Below are positions 16,672-29,991 of a stretch of DNA of 64,000 nucleotides, piece after piece. The notes beneath the pieces were generated by a model that had not been told where the DNA came from, did no database searches, and saw only the letters and a program-made list of their open reading frames with translations. The translations under genes and the position numbers were made by a program. The DNA comes from Solirubrum puertoriconensis (lineage in GTDB: Bacteria; Bacteroidota; Bacteroidia; Cytophagales; Hymenobacteraceae). The DNA is taken from assembly GCF_001483135.1 (NCBI RefSeq), contig NZ_LNAL01000006.1, positions 434,003 through 498,002 on the forward strand, written 5' to 3'. The stretch's first letter is position 1; each line of letters starts with the position of its first letter.

Positions 16672-18372
16672 ATGAACGTCCGCAAAACTACCCTGGGTTT
16701 AGCTGCTGGTGCTGCCTTAGTATTCTCCCTTACCTCGGCCACCGACAGCGAACGGTATTTCGAAATAGCGAAGAACCTCGACATCTTCGCCACACTCTTT
16801 AAAGAGGTCAATACCTATTATGTGGACGAGGTACCGCCATCGAAGCTCGTAAAAACGGGCATCGATGCCATGCTGAAGTCGCTCGATCCGTACACGAATT
16901 ACATTCCTGAGGACGACATCGAAGACTTCCGCACCATGACTACCGGACAATACGGTGGTATTGGGGCAATTGTAGTGAAGCGCAGCGGCAAAACGGTAGT
17001 GCAAACCGCTTATGAGGGTTTCCCGGCCCAGAAAGCAGGTTTGTTGCCCGGCGACGAGATTCTATCAATCAACGGTGTAACCGTTGAGAAGAAGAATAAC
17101 TCCGATATCAGCAAGCTGCTGAAAGGCCAGGCCAACTCCACCGTAAAGCTGATGGTGACGCGCTACGGACAGGAGCAGCCCATTGAAGTCAACATCACCC
17201 GCGATAAAATTCAGGTGGATAACGTGCCGTACTTCGGCATGATCACCAACGATATTGGCTATCTGCAGCTGTCGGGCTTTACGGTTGATGCTTCGCGCGA
17301 AGTGCGCAATGCAGTAACCAAGCTAAAAGAGCAGGGGGCGAAGAAGATTGTCTTCGATTTGCGCGACAACCCCGGCGGTTTGCTCAATGAGGCAGTTAAC
17401 ATCTCGAACCTGTTCGTGGATAAGGGCCTCGATATTGTGAGCACCAAGGGCAAGGTCACCGAATGGAACAAGACCTATAAAGCGCTTGACGCGCCCCTTG
17501 ACACGCAGATACCGATGGCCGTTATTACCTCGGGCCGTTCGGCTTCAGCGTCCGAAATCGTAGCAGGTGTAATTCAGGACTACGACCGCGCTGTGGTGGT
17601 AGGCGAGCGTACGTTCGGCAAAGGCTTGGTACAGGCTACCCGTCCGTTGTCGTATAACTCGCAGCTGAAGGTGACAACGGCCAAGTACTACATCCCGAGC
17701 GGCCGCTGCATCCAGGAAATCGACTACTCGCACCGCGCCGAGGATGGCACCCTAGGTAAGGTGCCCGACTCGTTGCGCACGGCATTCAAAACGCGTGCTG
17801 GCCGCCTGGTTTACGATGGCGGCGGCGTAGCGCCCGACGTGGAGGTGAAAGACAAGGAAGTGGCCGACATTACCCGCGTGCTGCTGCAGAAGAATTACCT
17901 CTTCGATTTTGCTACGCGCTACCGTGCCGAGCACCAGAGCATCCCGCCGGCTCGCGACTTCAAACTTTCCGACGCCGAGTACCAGAAATTCACACAGTGG
18001 GTACAAGCCAAAGACATAAGTTACTCCACGCCGGCCGAAAAAGCCTTGGCAAGCTTAACCGCCCAAACCAAGGAAGAGAAGCATTACGAAGACGTGAAAG
18101 CTGAGTTAGATGCCATTCGCAAGAAGGTAACCACCAACAAAGCCAACGACCTTACGCGCTTCAAGCCCGAAATTCGGGAGTTGCTTGAGCAAGAAATAGT
18201 ATCGCGCTACTACTTCCAGAAAGGTCAAATCGAAGCCACATTCAACGACGACCCCAATATCTTGGCTGCCGTACAACTCCTCAACGATCAGCCACGTTAT
18301 GCTACGCTCCTGAAACCGGGTGGCAAAGCAGCCAGCGCGATGAAGAGTGCCGGCACGCCAGGCAAGCAGTAA
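16672..18372 (+). CDS. ctpA: C-terminal processing protease (S41)
   Basis: 566 residues, periplasmic tail-specific protease. A signal sequence or N-terminal anchor (LGLAAGAALVFSLTSA) leads into a helical region (NTYYVDEVPPSKLVKTGIDAML), a PDZ domain (about residues 85-165; YGGIGAIV, EGFPAQKAGLLPGDEILSING), then the S41 core. The catalytic Ser is in TSGRSASASEIVAG near residue 290 and the Lys is in ERTFGKGLVQ about 25 residues later. LRDNPGGLLNEAV is the conserved oxyanion segment. A C-terminal DUF3340-like helical extension is present. It sits 29 bp after rnpA and probably shares that transcript. Confidence 0.96.
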   Translation: MNVRKTTLGLAAGAALVFSLTSATDSERYFEIAKNLDIFATLFKEVNTYYVDEVPPSKLVKTGIDAMLKSLDPYTNYIPEDDIEDFRTMTTGQYGGIGAIVVKRSGKTVVQTAYEGFPAQKAGLLPGDEILSINGVTVEKKNNSDISKLLKGQANSTVKLMVTRYGQEQPIEVNITRDKIQVDNVPYFGMITNDIGYLQLSGFTVDASREVRNAVTKLKEQGAKKIVFDLRDNPGGLLNEAVNISNLFVDKGLDIVSTKGKVTEWNKTYKALDAPLDTQIPMAVITSGRSASASEIVAGVIQDYDRAVVVGERTFGKGLVQATRPLSYNSQLKVTTAKYYIPSGRCIQEIDYSHRAEDGTLGKVPDSLRTAFKTRAGRLVYDGGGVAPDVEVKDKEVADITRVLLQKNYLFDFATRYRAEHQSIPPARDFKLSDAEYQKFTQWVQAKDISYSTPAEKALASLTAQTKEEKHYEDVKAELDAIRKKVTTNKANDLTRFKPEIRELLEQEIVSRYYFQKGQIEATFNDDPNILAAVQLLNDQPRYATLLKPGGKAASAMKSAGTPGKQ

Positions 18373-18381
18373 GGTTTAGCT

Positions 18382-18389
18382 TACCTTTG
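18382..18389 (+). promoter_or_regulatory. -7 box TACCTTTG immediately before a terminator
   Basis: TACCTTTG fits the consensus exactly. The start site it predicts (about 18396) falls at the foot of the next hairpin, so it could drive only a very short RNA or, with read-through, tsaB about 170 bp away. Confidence 0.45.
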
Positions 18390-18397
18390 CATTCGAA

Positions 18398-18426
18398 AGC
18401 AGACTCAGCACTGAGTCTGCTTTTTT
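18398..18426 (+). terminator. rho-independent terminator after ctpA
   Basis: AGCAGACTCA pairs perfectly with TGAGTCTGCT around a 4-nt centre, followed by six T. Confidence 0.9.
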
Positions 18427-18564
18427 GTTGAGCTAACTAACTTATAATTCCTTGGTCGCAGTAGTAGTTGCCGCGAGGCAGCGGCAACACCAATCGGCCA
18501 CGGTAGCCTAGCTCTGGTCGATTAAAAACAGCGGTGATGCCGCAAAACCCGACTGGTACTATCG

Positions 18565-19260
18565 ATGCCCCTCATCCTCGCTCTTGAAACCTCTTCGCAC
18601 GTTTGCTCAGTTGCCCTGACGCAAGACGGTGCACTACTTGCTGCTGCTGAGCTGCGACTCGAGAAATCACACTCATCGCACCTCACCGTGCTCATCGAGC
18701 AACTGCTGAGCAACGCGGGCGTTACGCTTGAGCAAGTTTCAGCCGTGGCCGTGTCCGATGGGCCTGGCTCGTACACGGGTTTGCGTATCGGGGCTGCTGC
18801 TGCCAAAGGTTTGTGTTACGCCCTAGGTCTGCCGCTGCTTGCCATAGGTACGTTGCCAGCGTTGGCGCACCAAGCAGCCCAGCAGGTACCTAGGGCCGAG
18901 CGTTACCGTTTCTGCCCGCTGCTCGATGCCCGCCGTATGGAGGTGTATGCTGCCTTGTACACCGGCGCTGGGGAGGAGTTACAGGCCCCAGCACCCGTAA
19001 TTTTGGACGCCAACAGTTGGGCCGATGAGCTTGACCTAGGGCCGATGTTGTTTTTTGGCAGTGGTGCGGCCAAGTTCCAGCCGCTGGTTGCTGATAAAGT
19101 AAATGCCGAGTTCCTCACTAACGTGCACCCTTCGGCCATAGCCGTGGCACAACTAGCCGAGGTGGCGTATGCGCGGCAAGAGTTTAAAGATGTGGCCTAC
19201 TACGAGCCTTTCTACCTGAAAGAAGTGTATATCACTACCCCGAACAAAGCGCTTTTGTAA
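18565..19260 (+). CDS. tsaB: tRNA threonylcarbamoyladenosine biosynthesis protein TsaB
   Basis: 231 residues. TsaB is the ASKHA-fold partner of TsaD in making t6A37 of ANN-decoding tRNAs. The N-terminal LILALETSSHVCSVAL is the phosphate-1-like motif, followed by SHSSHLTVLIEQLL and SDGPGSYTGLRIGAAAAKGL near residue 70, the most conserved stretch of the family. The DARRMEVYAALY motif near residue 125 also fits. The length equals that of other TsaB proteins. There is no neighbouring tsaD or tsaE. Confidence 0.96.
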   Translation: MPLILALETSSHVCSVALTQDGALLAAAELRLEKSHSSHLTVLIEQLLSNAGVTLEQVSAVAVSDGPGSYTGLRIGAAAAKGLCYALGLPLLAIGTLPALAHQAAQQVPRAERYRFCPLLDARRMEVYAALYTGAGEELQAPAPVILDANSWADELDLGPMLFFGSGAAKFQPLVADKVNAEFLTNVHPSAIAVAQLAEVAYARQEFKDVAYYEPFYLKEVYITTPNKALL

Positions 19261-19335
19261 TGTGTATTGCATAATGAGCATTGAGTTTCGCTGCAATGCT
19301 TACTACTCAGTACCAACTACTGAATACTTCCCCTC

Positions 19336-19845
19336 ATGGACGAAATCATCAACCGCGTCGCGCAGAGTGCCTTGGTTAGCTTCAACCTCGAAGAGTTGAA
19401 GCATCCCGGCGAGCGGGTCGTGTACGACATCAAGGATAACCTATTTCATGGCCTGATTTTGCGCGAAAAGGACTTCCGTGACTTCCTTAAAACGCACGAT
19501 TGGAGCCAGTACGATGGCAAGAACGTGGCCATTGTCTGCTCGGCCGATGCTATTGTGCCCACGTGGGCCTATATGTTGCTGGCAAGCAAGCTGCAAGGCC
19601 ATGCACATCGTTACGTATTCGGCAACCTAGAGGCTTTGGAGCAGGAGCTCTTTCACGAAGCCATTTCCGGCGTCAATCCCGAGGAGTACCGCGATGCTAA
19701 AGTGGTGGTAAAAGGTTGCGGCAACGACCCAGTGCCTACGTATGCTTACGTGGCCATCATGCAAAAGCTGCTACCGGTAGCAAGCAGCATCATGTACGGC
19801 GAGCCATGCAGCACGGTGCCGCTTTATAAGCGCCCGAAAGCTTAG
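19336..19845 (+). CDS. DUF2480 family protein
   Basis: 169 residues, matching the Bacteroidota-restricted DUF2480 family: DEIINRVAQSALVSFNLEEL at the start, LFHGLILREKDFRDFLKTHDW, the AIVPTWAYMLLASKL segment, and a C-terminal VVVKGCGNDPVPTYAYV with GEPCSTVPLYKR. Conserved Cys residues in VKGCG and GEPCSTVP look like possible metal or redox ligands. The protein is soluble and has no signal peptide. Its biochemical role is not known. It starts 75 bp after tsaB, with a small hairpin (AGCATTG/CAATGCT) between them. Confidence 0.9.
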   Translation: MDEIINRVAQSALVSFNLEELKHPGERVVYDIKDNLFHGLILREKDFRDFLKTHDWSQYDGKNVAIVCSADAIVPTWAYMLLASKLQGHAHRYVFGNLEALEQELFHEAISGVNPEEYRDAKVVVKGCGNDPVPTYAYVAIMQKLLPVASSIMYGEPCSTVPLYKRPKA

Positions 19846-19884
19846 CGCCTCATCTTTATCGCGCCCTCGGGCAACTCAGCGCGC

Positions 19885-19910
19885 CATGCTGAGCGTAGTT
19901 GAAGCACCTT
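19885..19910 (+). repeat. single copy of a CATGCTGAGCG-type dispersed repeat
   Basis: CATGCTGAGCGTAGTTGAAG resembles the CATGCTGAGCGNAGTCGAAGCA sequences that recur in intergenic regions of many Bacteroidota genomes. Only one degenerate copy is in this window, so the match rests on memory of that motif. Confidence 0.4.
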
Positions 19911-19992
19911 ATTAAGTGTAGCATGGCTGCACTTGTGCTTCGCACCGCTCGGCATGGCGTTTTCTATGCCCGTTTATTCAGTAATTCGCCGC

Positions 19993-21324
19993 ATGAGTCA
20001 GCCTACCCTAAGCAAACCCGTCTACCGCATTGGTTTCTACACCGGCATTGCCATAGTGGTAGCCAATATGGTTGGTACGGGGGTGTTCACGAGCCTGGGG
20101 TACCAGGTGCTGGGCACTACCAGCGGTTTTGCCTTGCTGATGCTGTGGGTAGTAGGCGGCGTAATAGCCTTATGCGGAGCGTTGTGTTATGGCGAGTTGG
20201 CCGCAGCGCTGCCTAGGTCGGGCGGCGAGTACCACTATCTGTCGCATATCTATCACCCGAGCATAGGTTTTCTATCCGGCTGGATTTCGGCAACCGTTGG
20301 CTTTGCAGCCCCCACTGCATTGGCGGCTATAGCCCTAGGTAGGTATACCGCCAGTGTGTGGCCCGGAGCGCACGCCAATTTGCTTTCGGTTGCTGTGGTG
20401 GCAGCCATTACCGTGGTGCACCTCATTAGCGGGCAAGTGGGCAGTCGTTTTCAGGTGGTAGTTACGGTGCTGAAGATTAGCCTGTTGGTTTTCTTTATAG
20501 GAGCCGGATTGCTAGCCGAAGCACAGTCCTTTTCTTTTGCGCCAACTGCCGAGGCAGCGCAGCAACTGCTGCAGCCTTCATTTGCTGTTTCCCTTATTTA
20601 TGTGTCGTATGCCTATTCGGGCTGGAATGCCGCTGTGTATATGGCCGGCGAAGTAGAGCAACCCCAGCGCCGTTTGCCACGCATTCTGCTCATCGGTACC
20701 GGCGCTGTAGCCTTGTTGTATGTACTGCTCAACTACGTGTTCTTGCGTACTACGCCCATTAATGTGCTGGCTGGCCAAGTCGAGATAGGTTTTCTCTCGG
20801 CTAACCAGATTTTTGGTGTAGCAGTAGGGCAGCTGATGGGTTTGCTGATAGCGTTGTTGCTGGTGTCAACCGTTAGCTCCATGATTTTTGCCGGGCCGCG
20901 CATCGTGCAAACCATGGGCGAGGATTTGCCGGCTTTGCGCTGGTTGGCGCACCGTAGCCGACGCGGGCTACCAGTGCGGGCTACATTGTTTCAAGCATTT
21001 CTAACGCTGCTGTTTATCGTGTCGGGCACGTTCGAGGCCGTGTTGGTGTACGCCGGCTTTGTCCTGAACTTGTTCACGTTTCTGACGGTGCTCGGCTTGT
21101 TCGTGCTTCGGTGGCGCCAACCCGAGCTGCCGCGCCCATATCGTACCTGGGGCTATCCGTTAACGCCGTTGTTGTTTCTGGCACTCAACGCTTGGACGTT
21201 GATCTTTCTGCTGCGCGACCAAACCCTTGAGTCACTGTTGGGTCTCGCTACGGTAATGCTCGGCTTGGTTATCTACGCCATCATCTATGCCCTAGGTGCG
21301 GCCAAGAAAGCTGCTGTAGAGTAG
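19993..21324 (+). CDS. APC-superfamily amino acid permease
   Basis: 443 residues from the preferred ATG (MSQPTLSKPVYRIGF); a frame from 19933 adds 20 residues with no family support. About twelve membrane spans are visible. The first helix has the conserved substrate-binding NMVGTGVFTSLG, and the second GELAAALPRSGGEYHYL is the typical APC consensus between spans 2 and 3. VYMAGEVEQPQRRLPR near residue 215 is the conserved loop of LAT/APA-type transporters. It probably exchanges or symports an amino acid. The gene stands alone and gives no clue to its substrate. Confidence 0.93.
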   Translation: MSQPTLSKPVYRIGFYTGIAIVVANMVGTGVFTSLGYQVLGTTSGFALLMLWVVGGVIALCGALCYGELAAALPRSGGEYHYLSHIYHPSIGFLSGWISATVGFAAPTALAAIALGRYTASVWPGAHANLLSVAVVAAITVVHLISGQVGSRFQVVVTVLKISLLVFFIGAGLLAEAQSFSFAPTAEAAQQLLQPSFAVSLIYVSYAYSGWNAAVYMAGEVEQPQRRLPRILLIGTGAVALLYVLLNYVFLRTTPINVLAGQVEIGFLSANQIFGVAVGQLMGLLIALLLVSTVSSMIFAGPRIVQTMGEDLPALRWLAHRSRRGLPVRATLFQAFLTLLFIVSGTFEAVLVYAGFVLNLFTFLTVLGLFVLRWRQPELPRPYRTWGYPLTPLLFLALNAWTLIFLLRDQTLESLLGLATVMLGLVIYAIIYALGAAKKAAVE

Positions 21325-21453
21325 GGCAGCAGGGTCACTGTGGCCACTATGATTGCTGTACACAGGCCGCAAAAACACCTAAGGAATCAGCCGTTACTGT
21401 ATCTGCCCGACGAGGTTTATTAACTTTCCGGCAAATCAGCGTTCGTATAGATA

Positions 21454-22698
21454 ATGCGTGTTTCCTTGTTCCGGTGGCTATTGCCGGTTGTTGTTTTCCT
21501 TTCTGCTTGCTCCGAACAGCGTAACTCTGCCGTAGCCGAACGAGCCCAGCCCTCCGCTAGCATTAATAAGGCAACAGCTGTTTCTGCGCCGGAGCTGGCC
21601 GAAGCGCCTGCCAATGCGCAGCCAGTGCCTGCCGCACTGCCCGCCGATACCGCCGACGTACACGATGTGGCTGCATACTTGGCAGGGTTGCCAGTAAAGC
21701 AGACCTCCATCCTCCGCTCTTTTACTGACAAGCCCGAGTGGCAACGCTTCGCGGCCGATGCCGATGCCAGTTGGGCAAAGTATCATACCAGTCGCACTAG
21801 CAAGATCGAAGCATGGTCTAAGCAAGAGCTCGACAGCGTGCAACGGCAAAGCGGGGTAGTTTTCTATCCATTCAGCGGCCCCGATTTTCTTAATGCGGCC
21901 ACTATGTTCCCGAACAGCCAAGCGTATGTCTTGGTGGGATTGGAGCCCGTCGGCTCAGTGCCAAGCCAATCCTCACTTAAAAGCCCTAAACTCTACAACG
22001 CCATCAAAACTTCGCTTTGGTCGGTACTAAGCTTTAGCTTCTTCCGCACCAACAGCATGGCCGTTGATCTGAAGTCATTGGAACTGGATGGGGCGCTGCC
22101 GCTGATTATGCTTTTTGCAGTCCGTACCAATCACCTTGTGATGGATGTGCAGCACCTGCACCTCAGTCGCGAAGGCCAGCTGTTGCCGGCCGATTCGGTG
22201 AGTACTGCCGATGCAAGCAAACTTGTTCCCGGTGTGCTCGTGAACCTGCGTTCTGCCAATGGGCAAGAAAAGAAGGTTTATTATTTCTCGGCCGACCTCA
22301 GCGATTGGAAGCTTGGCCAAACTAACAGCGCTATGCTGCGCTACGTGCGCAACCTAGGGCCGTTAACTACTTACGTGAAGTCGGCTACTTACCTAATGCA
22401 CAAAGCTTATTTCAGCAAAGTGCGTAATCTTATTCTGGAGCGTAGCCAATACGTGCTGCAAGATGATTCTGGCATTGCCATGAAATACTTTCAGCCCGCC
22501 GATTGGCGCTTTGTACATTACGGCACGTACCGCAAGCCCATCCCGATGTTTGCCATGTACTACCAGCCGACGCTTACCGCGGCTTATCAGGACTCGGTGC
22601 ATAAGCCGCGCCTACTGCCTTTTGGCACCGGCTACAACTGGCGCGTCAACGATTCGAACTTGCTGCTTGCCCAGCGCCGGCAACCGCTAAACATCTAG
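21454..22698 (+). CDS. lipoprotein of unknown function
   Basis: 414 residues with a clear lipobox (LPVVVFLSAC, Cys 19). A 45-residue Ala/Pro-rich linker follows, then a globular region: FTDKPEWQRFAADADASWAKYHTSR, VFYPFSGPDFLNAATMFPNSQAYVLVGLEPVGSVP-type segments and an aromatic-rich C-terminus. The FYPFSGPDF and YVLVGLEP segments are conserved in related outer-membrane lipoproteins of unknown role. It lies in the lower-GC stretch before the rRNA operon and 54 bp upstream of a serine hydrolase gene, so the two may form one unit. Confidence 0.8.
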   Translation: MRVSLFRWLLPVVVFLSACSEQRNSAVAERAQPSASINKATAVSAPELAEAPANAQPVPAALPADTADVHDVAAYLAGLPVKQTSILRSFTDKPEWQRFAADADASWAKYHTSRTSKIEAWSKQELDSVQRQSGVVFYPFSGPDFLNAATMFPNSQAYVLVGLEPVGSVPSQSSLKSPKLYNAIKTSLWSVLSFSFFRTNSMAVDLKSLELDGALPLIMLFAVRTNHLVMDVQHLHLSREGQLLPADSVSTADASKLVPGVLVNLRSANGQEKKVYYFSADLSDWKLGQTNSAMLRYVRNLGPLTTYVKSATYLMHKAYFSKVRNLILERSQYVLQDDSGIAMKYFQPADWRFVHYGTYRKPIPMFAMYYQPTLTAAYQDSVHKPRLLPFGTGYNWRVNDSNLLLAQRRQPLNI

Positions 22699-22752
22699 CA
22701 CACTACAGCACAAAATAATGAGGCTAGTATAAAGAGGTATTAGGCTGGAGCT

Positions 22753-24042
22753 ATGCAGATGAATAGTTTGTTAGTCAGCTTCGCGCTAACAGGTATTATT
22801 TATGGCCTTGCTAATGCAGATCTTTTGAATTTTGAGCAAGCAACGCAAGCGTCTCTTAGAAGGCCTAATCCCTTAGATAGCCTGCTGCAGAATACTCCGG
22901 CTTTGGCAGCGGTCGTACATAAAGCGGAGCAATACGAACTGCAAGTAATCTACACGCGCATTGAGCGCAACGCTGCTGGTGAGCCTCGCTTTCGGCAGTT
23001 CAGTTACCGGCTCAACGACAAAGCATACTTCAACCCAGCCAGTTTAGTCAAGCTGCCGGTAGCCATGCTCTCGCTCGAGAAGCTACATGCCATCCAGCAG
23101 CAAGTGCCAGCCTTGTCGCGTAACAGTATCATGGCAACCGGTGTGGCAAGCCGTTGCCAAACAGCTGTACCCTTCGCTACTTCGGCCGATACTAACAAGG
23201 TGGCTACTTTAGGTAACTACATTAAGCGGATGTTGCTGGTGAGCGACAACCAAGCATACAATAGGCTATACAAATTCCTAGGTCAGCAATACCTGCACCA
23301 GCGGCTTGCTGCTATTGGTTACCCCTCGGTGCGGATCACTCGCCGGTTTGCATCTTGCGACACCGCTGCCAACCGCTGTACCAATCCGATTACTTTCTAT
23401 AGCACCGCCGGCAACCTGCTTTATCACCAGCCTGCAGCTTGCAATTCCAGTCCGCTGCGTCCGGCTTTAGGCAGAGTGACAAAAGGAAGAGGGTACTATC
23501 AAGCCGGTAAGCTTGTGGCTCAGCCTTACGACTTCACTACTGGCAACTACTTGCCATTGAAAGTTGTAAACGACCTGCTTCGGCAAGTATTGTTCCCTAG
23601 ATCAGCTGATGAGGCCTTGGGCATAAACCTTACAAGTGCCGACTATGAGTTTCTGCGTACCTATCTAAGCAGCACACCTTCCGAGTCAGGGTTCATCACC
23701 TATGCTTCGCCCAAGTACTTTCCGGCCTATAAGAAGTACCTGTACTATGGACGCCAACAACAGGCCCAACCTAAGCCAAGCCTTCGTATCTATAATATAG
23801 TAGGTATGTCGTACGGCTACCTAGCCGATTGCGCCTACTTTGCCGACGAGCAGAGTGGGATTGAGTTTATGCTAAGTGCAGTATTGTATGTCAACAAGGA
23901 CGAGGTAATCAACGACGGCCGCTACGAGTATACATCTATAGGTTTACCATTTCTTAAGAATCTTGGCCAAGCTGTATACGAGTATGAGAAGGCGCACTCA
24001 CACGCTTTCTCGAACAGAAGAGGTGAGGCTGGCAAACGCTAG
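22753..24042 (+). CDS. class A beta-lactamase-fold serine hydrolase
   Basis: 429 residues. The N-terminal hydrophobic stretch (SLLVSFALTGIIYGLANA) is a likely signal peptide. The nucleophile motif is NPASLVKLPVA (S-x-x-K) near residue 98, and the second motif is LLVSDNQAYNRLY (SDN) near residue 163. The third motif KTG is not found; GMSYGYLADCAY takes its place near the C-terminus. The catalytic omega-loop Glu is also not obvious. It is therefore probably not an antibiotic-hydrolysing enzyme but a peptidase, esterase or inactive relative. Base composition is closer to 50% GC than its neighbours. Confidence 0.82.
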   Translation: MQMNSLLVSFALTGIIYGLANADLLNFEQATQASLRRPNPLDSLLQNTPALAAVVHKAEQYELQVIYTRIERNAAGEPRFRQFSYRLNDKAYFNPASLVKLPVAMLSLEKLHAIQQQVPALSRNSIMATGVASRCQTAVPFATSADTNKVATLGNYIKRMLLVSDNQAYNRLYKFLGQQYLHQRLAAIGYPSVRITRRFASCDTAANRCTNPITFYSTAGNLLYHQPAACNSSPLRPALGRVTKGRGYYQAGKLVAQPYDFTTGNYLPLKVVNDLLRQVLFPRSADEALGINLTSADYEFLRTYLSSTPSESGFITYASPKYFPAYKKYLYYGRQQQAQPKPSLRIYNIVGMSYGYLADCAYFADEQSGIEFMLSAVLYVNKDEVINDGRYEYTSIGLPFLKNLGQAVYEYEKAHSHAFSNRRGEAGKR

Positions 24043-24268
24043 CAAGTTTTTTCAGATTATAGTAAACAGTATTGCAGACGGTTAGGTACTGGAGTGCCAC
24101 TTAGTTGCAAAAAACAAGGTGGTGGTACTTGTATAAGACGAGCATAACCCCCATTTTTGCACTCCCAATCCGAAACGCGGTAGGTAAATTAGCTCGAAAG
24201 GGTTCTTTTTGTTGTTATCAGCCTCTGTGTTAAAGAGGGGAGCTGAAAAATAAATTTCGACTCTCCTC

Positions 24269-24300
24269 TTGCATAAAGCGAAGCGGCGGTGCTACCTTTG
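24269..24300 (+). promoter_or_regulatory. rRNA promoter P1
   Basis: TTG (-33), 21 nt, TACCTTTG (-7). Same boxes and spacing as P2. Confidence 0.8.
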
Positions 24301-24388
24301 CAGCCCGCTTCGACCGGAGGCGGGGCAAGGCGGGCTTGGGGCCCGGCCAGCCGTCAACGGGGCGGCGAAAAAAAAGTTGCCAACGGGC

Positions 24389-24420
24389 TTGCAAATTCCG
24401 GAAAGCGCGGCTTACCTTTG
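24389..24420 (+). promoter_or_regulatory. rRNA promoter P2
   Basis: TTG (-33), 21 nt, TACCTTTG (-7), followed by GCAACCCG as P1 is by GCAGCCCG. The identical geometry in tandem makes both calls stronger. Confidence 0.8.
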
Positions 24421-24481
24421 CAACCCGAAACGAAAACGAGGCCGCGCTGGGCGCGGCGCCACGAACACAAGCGGTGTTCGC

Positions 24482-24491
24482 ACGTTCTTTG
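24482..24491 (+). promoter_or_regulatory. boxA-like antitermination element in the rRNA leader
   Basis: ACGTTCTTTG occurs here and again, identical over ten bases, in the 16S-23S spacer. Position and repetition fit a Nus/boxA element. Confidence 0.6.
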
Positions 24492-24666
24492 AGAGAGTGG
24501 AGAAAACGACAAGGTAGTAGCCGCTGGGCGGCGCCGCGAGGCGCCCGGCAAGCGGCGAAGCAAGCGAATCGAACAAACTAATTTGGTCGGATGCGCCGTT
24601 CCTTCGGGGCGGCGGCGACAAAAGATTGCTAGGACAATCGCTGCGAACAGCAGCACACAAACTTTT

Positions 24667-29298
<4,632 letters not shown>

Positions 29299-29390
29299 TA
29301 CCGCCTCGTAATTTTTCCGCTGCGTTTGCTGGCCGTGCGTCACAAGCCCACGGCGCCCGCCGCTTCACCAGCCGGGATGTCCGCTACGAC

Positions 29391-29500
29391 AATGGTGGCT
29401 TTAGCCCGGGTGTTCACCTCTTCCCATTCCGAACAGAGCCGTTAAGCCCCGGAGCGCCCATGGTACTGCCTTCGCCGGCGGGAGAGTCGGTCGCCGCCAA
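29391..29500 (+). rRNA. 5S ribosomal RNA
   Basis: About 110 nt. The terminal stem TGGTGGC pairs with GCCGCCA. The core CACCTCTTCCCATTCCGAAC and AGAGCCGTTAAGC are classic 5S sequence, as is the GGAGAGTCGGTCGCCGCC end. It lies about 90 nt after 23S in the standard 16S-23S-5S order, and no tRNA follows. Confidence 0.96.
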
Positions 29501-29511
29501 CCTTGTCCCTT

Positions 29512-29572
29512 GCCCGAGGCCCCCCGCGGGTTCCTGCCCTCCAGGAACCGCCGCGGCGGGGCCTCGGCTGTT
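29512..29572 (+). terminator. rRNA operon terminator
   Basis: A long GC-rich hairpin in two parts: CCGAGGCCCC with GGGGCCTCGG, and inside it TTCCTG with CAGGAA. It is followed by CTGTTTGT rather than a long T run. Confidence 0.75.
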
Positions 29573-29887
29573 TGTACCGCCCCACCGCCACCCGCCCCGG
29601 GGCACCAAGCGGGCCGCTAAATTACGCTTGAGTTATTCCCCATCACCCCGTGTTGGTATTCCAATCGGCAGAAGCTGGCACAGGGAGAATATGGTATGTA
29701 GTTATTAATTAAGGAGCCGCTGCGTTGTGAGTGGCATAATAGTTACACTATTACAGGACTATCATTACTTGAGTAGCTATTTATGTGGCGTTGCACCCAT
29801 GCTTGACCGAGTCACTGCAGACCAATGGTGCCTTCTATCTCATCCTCGTATATCGCTTGTATATAGTTAGCCGCTTTGCCTTATTCC

Positions 29888-29936
29888 AATAAATGACAAT
29901 ACGATTCAGAATGAACAACTCGTATTGTCATTTATT
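29888..29936. repeat. perfect 17-bp inverted repeat with 15-nt loop
   Basis: AATAAATGACAATACGA is followed after 15 nt by its exact complement. AT-rich and without a T run, it could be an operator, a transcript end or a remnant of an element. It lies about 55 bp upstream of the batA-like gene. Confidence 0.8.
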
Positions 29937-29991
29937 AAAGCGTCTTTTTATTATGAATTACGTTCTTTGGGTACTGCACTCATAGTACTCT

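Larger units (their letters stand above)
24043..24666 (+). other. rRNA operon promoter and leader region
   Basis: The first 220 bp are AT-rich and hold no ORF I trust. From 24269 two tandem promoters of the same design lie exactly 120 bp apart. A GC-rich leader with a boxA-like element follows and runs into 16S. Small frames in the leader are dismissed. Confidence 0.8.
29501..29991. other. 491-bp region between the rRNA operon and batA-like gene
   Basis: After the rRNA terminator the sequence turns clearly AT-rich and has no convincing ORF. It holds a perfect 17-bp inverted repeat and a third copy of ACGTTCTTTG. Nothing else is recognisable. Confidence 0.6.
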
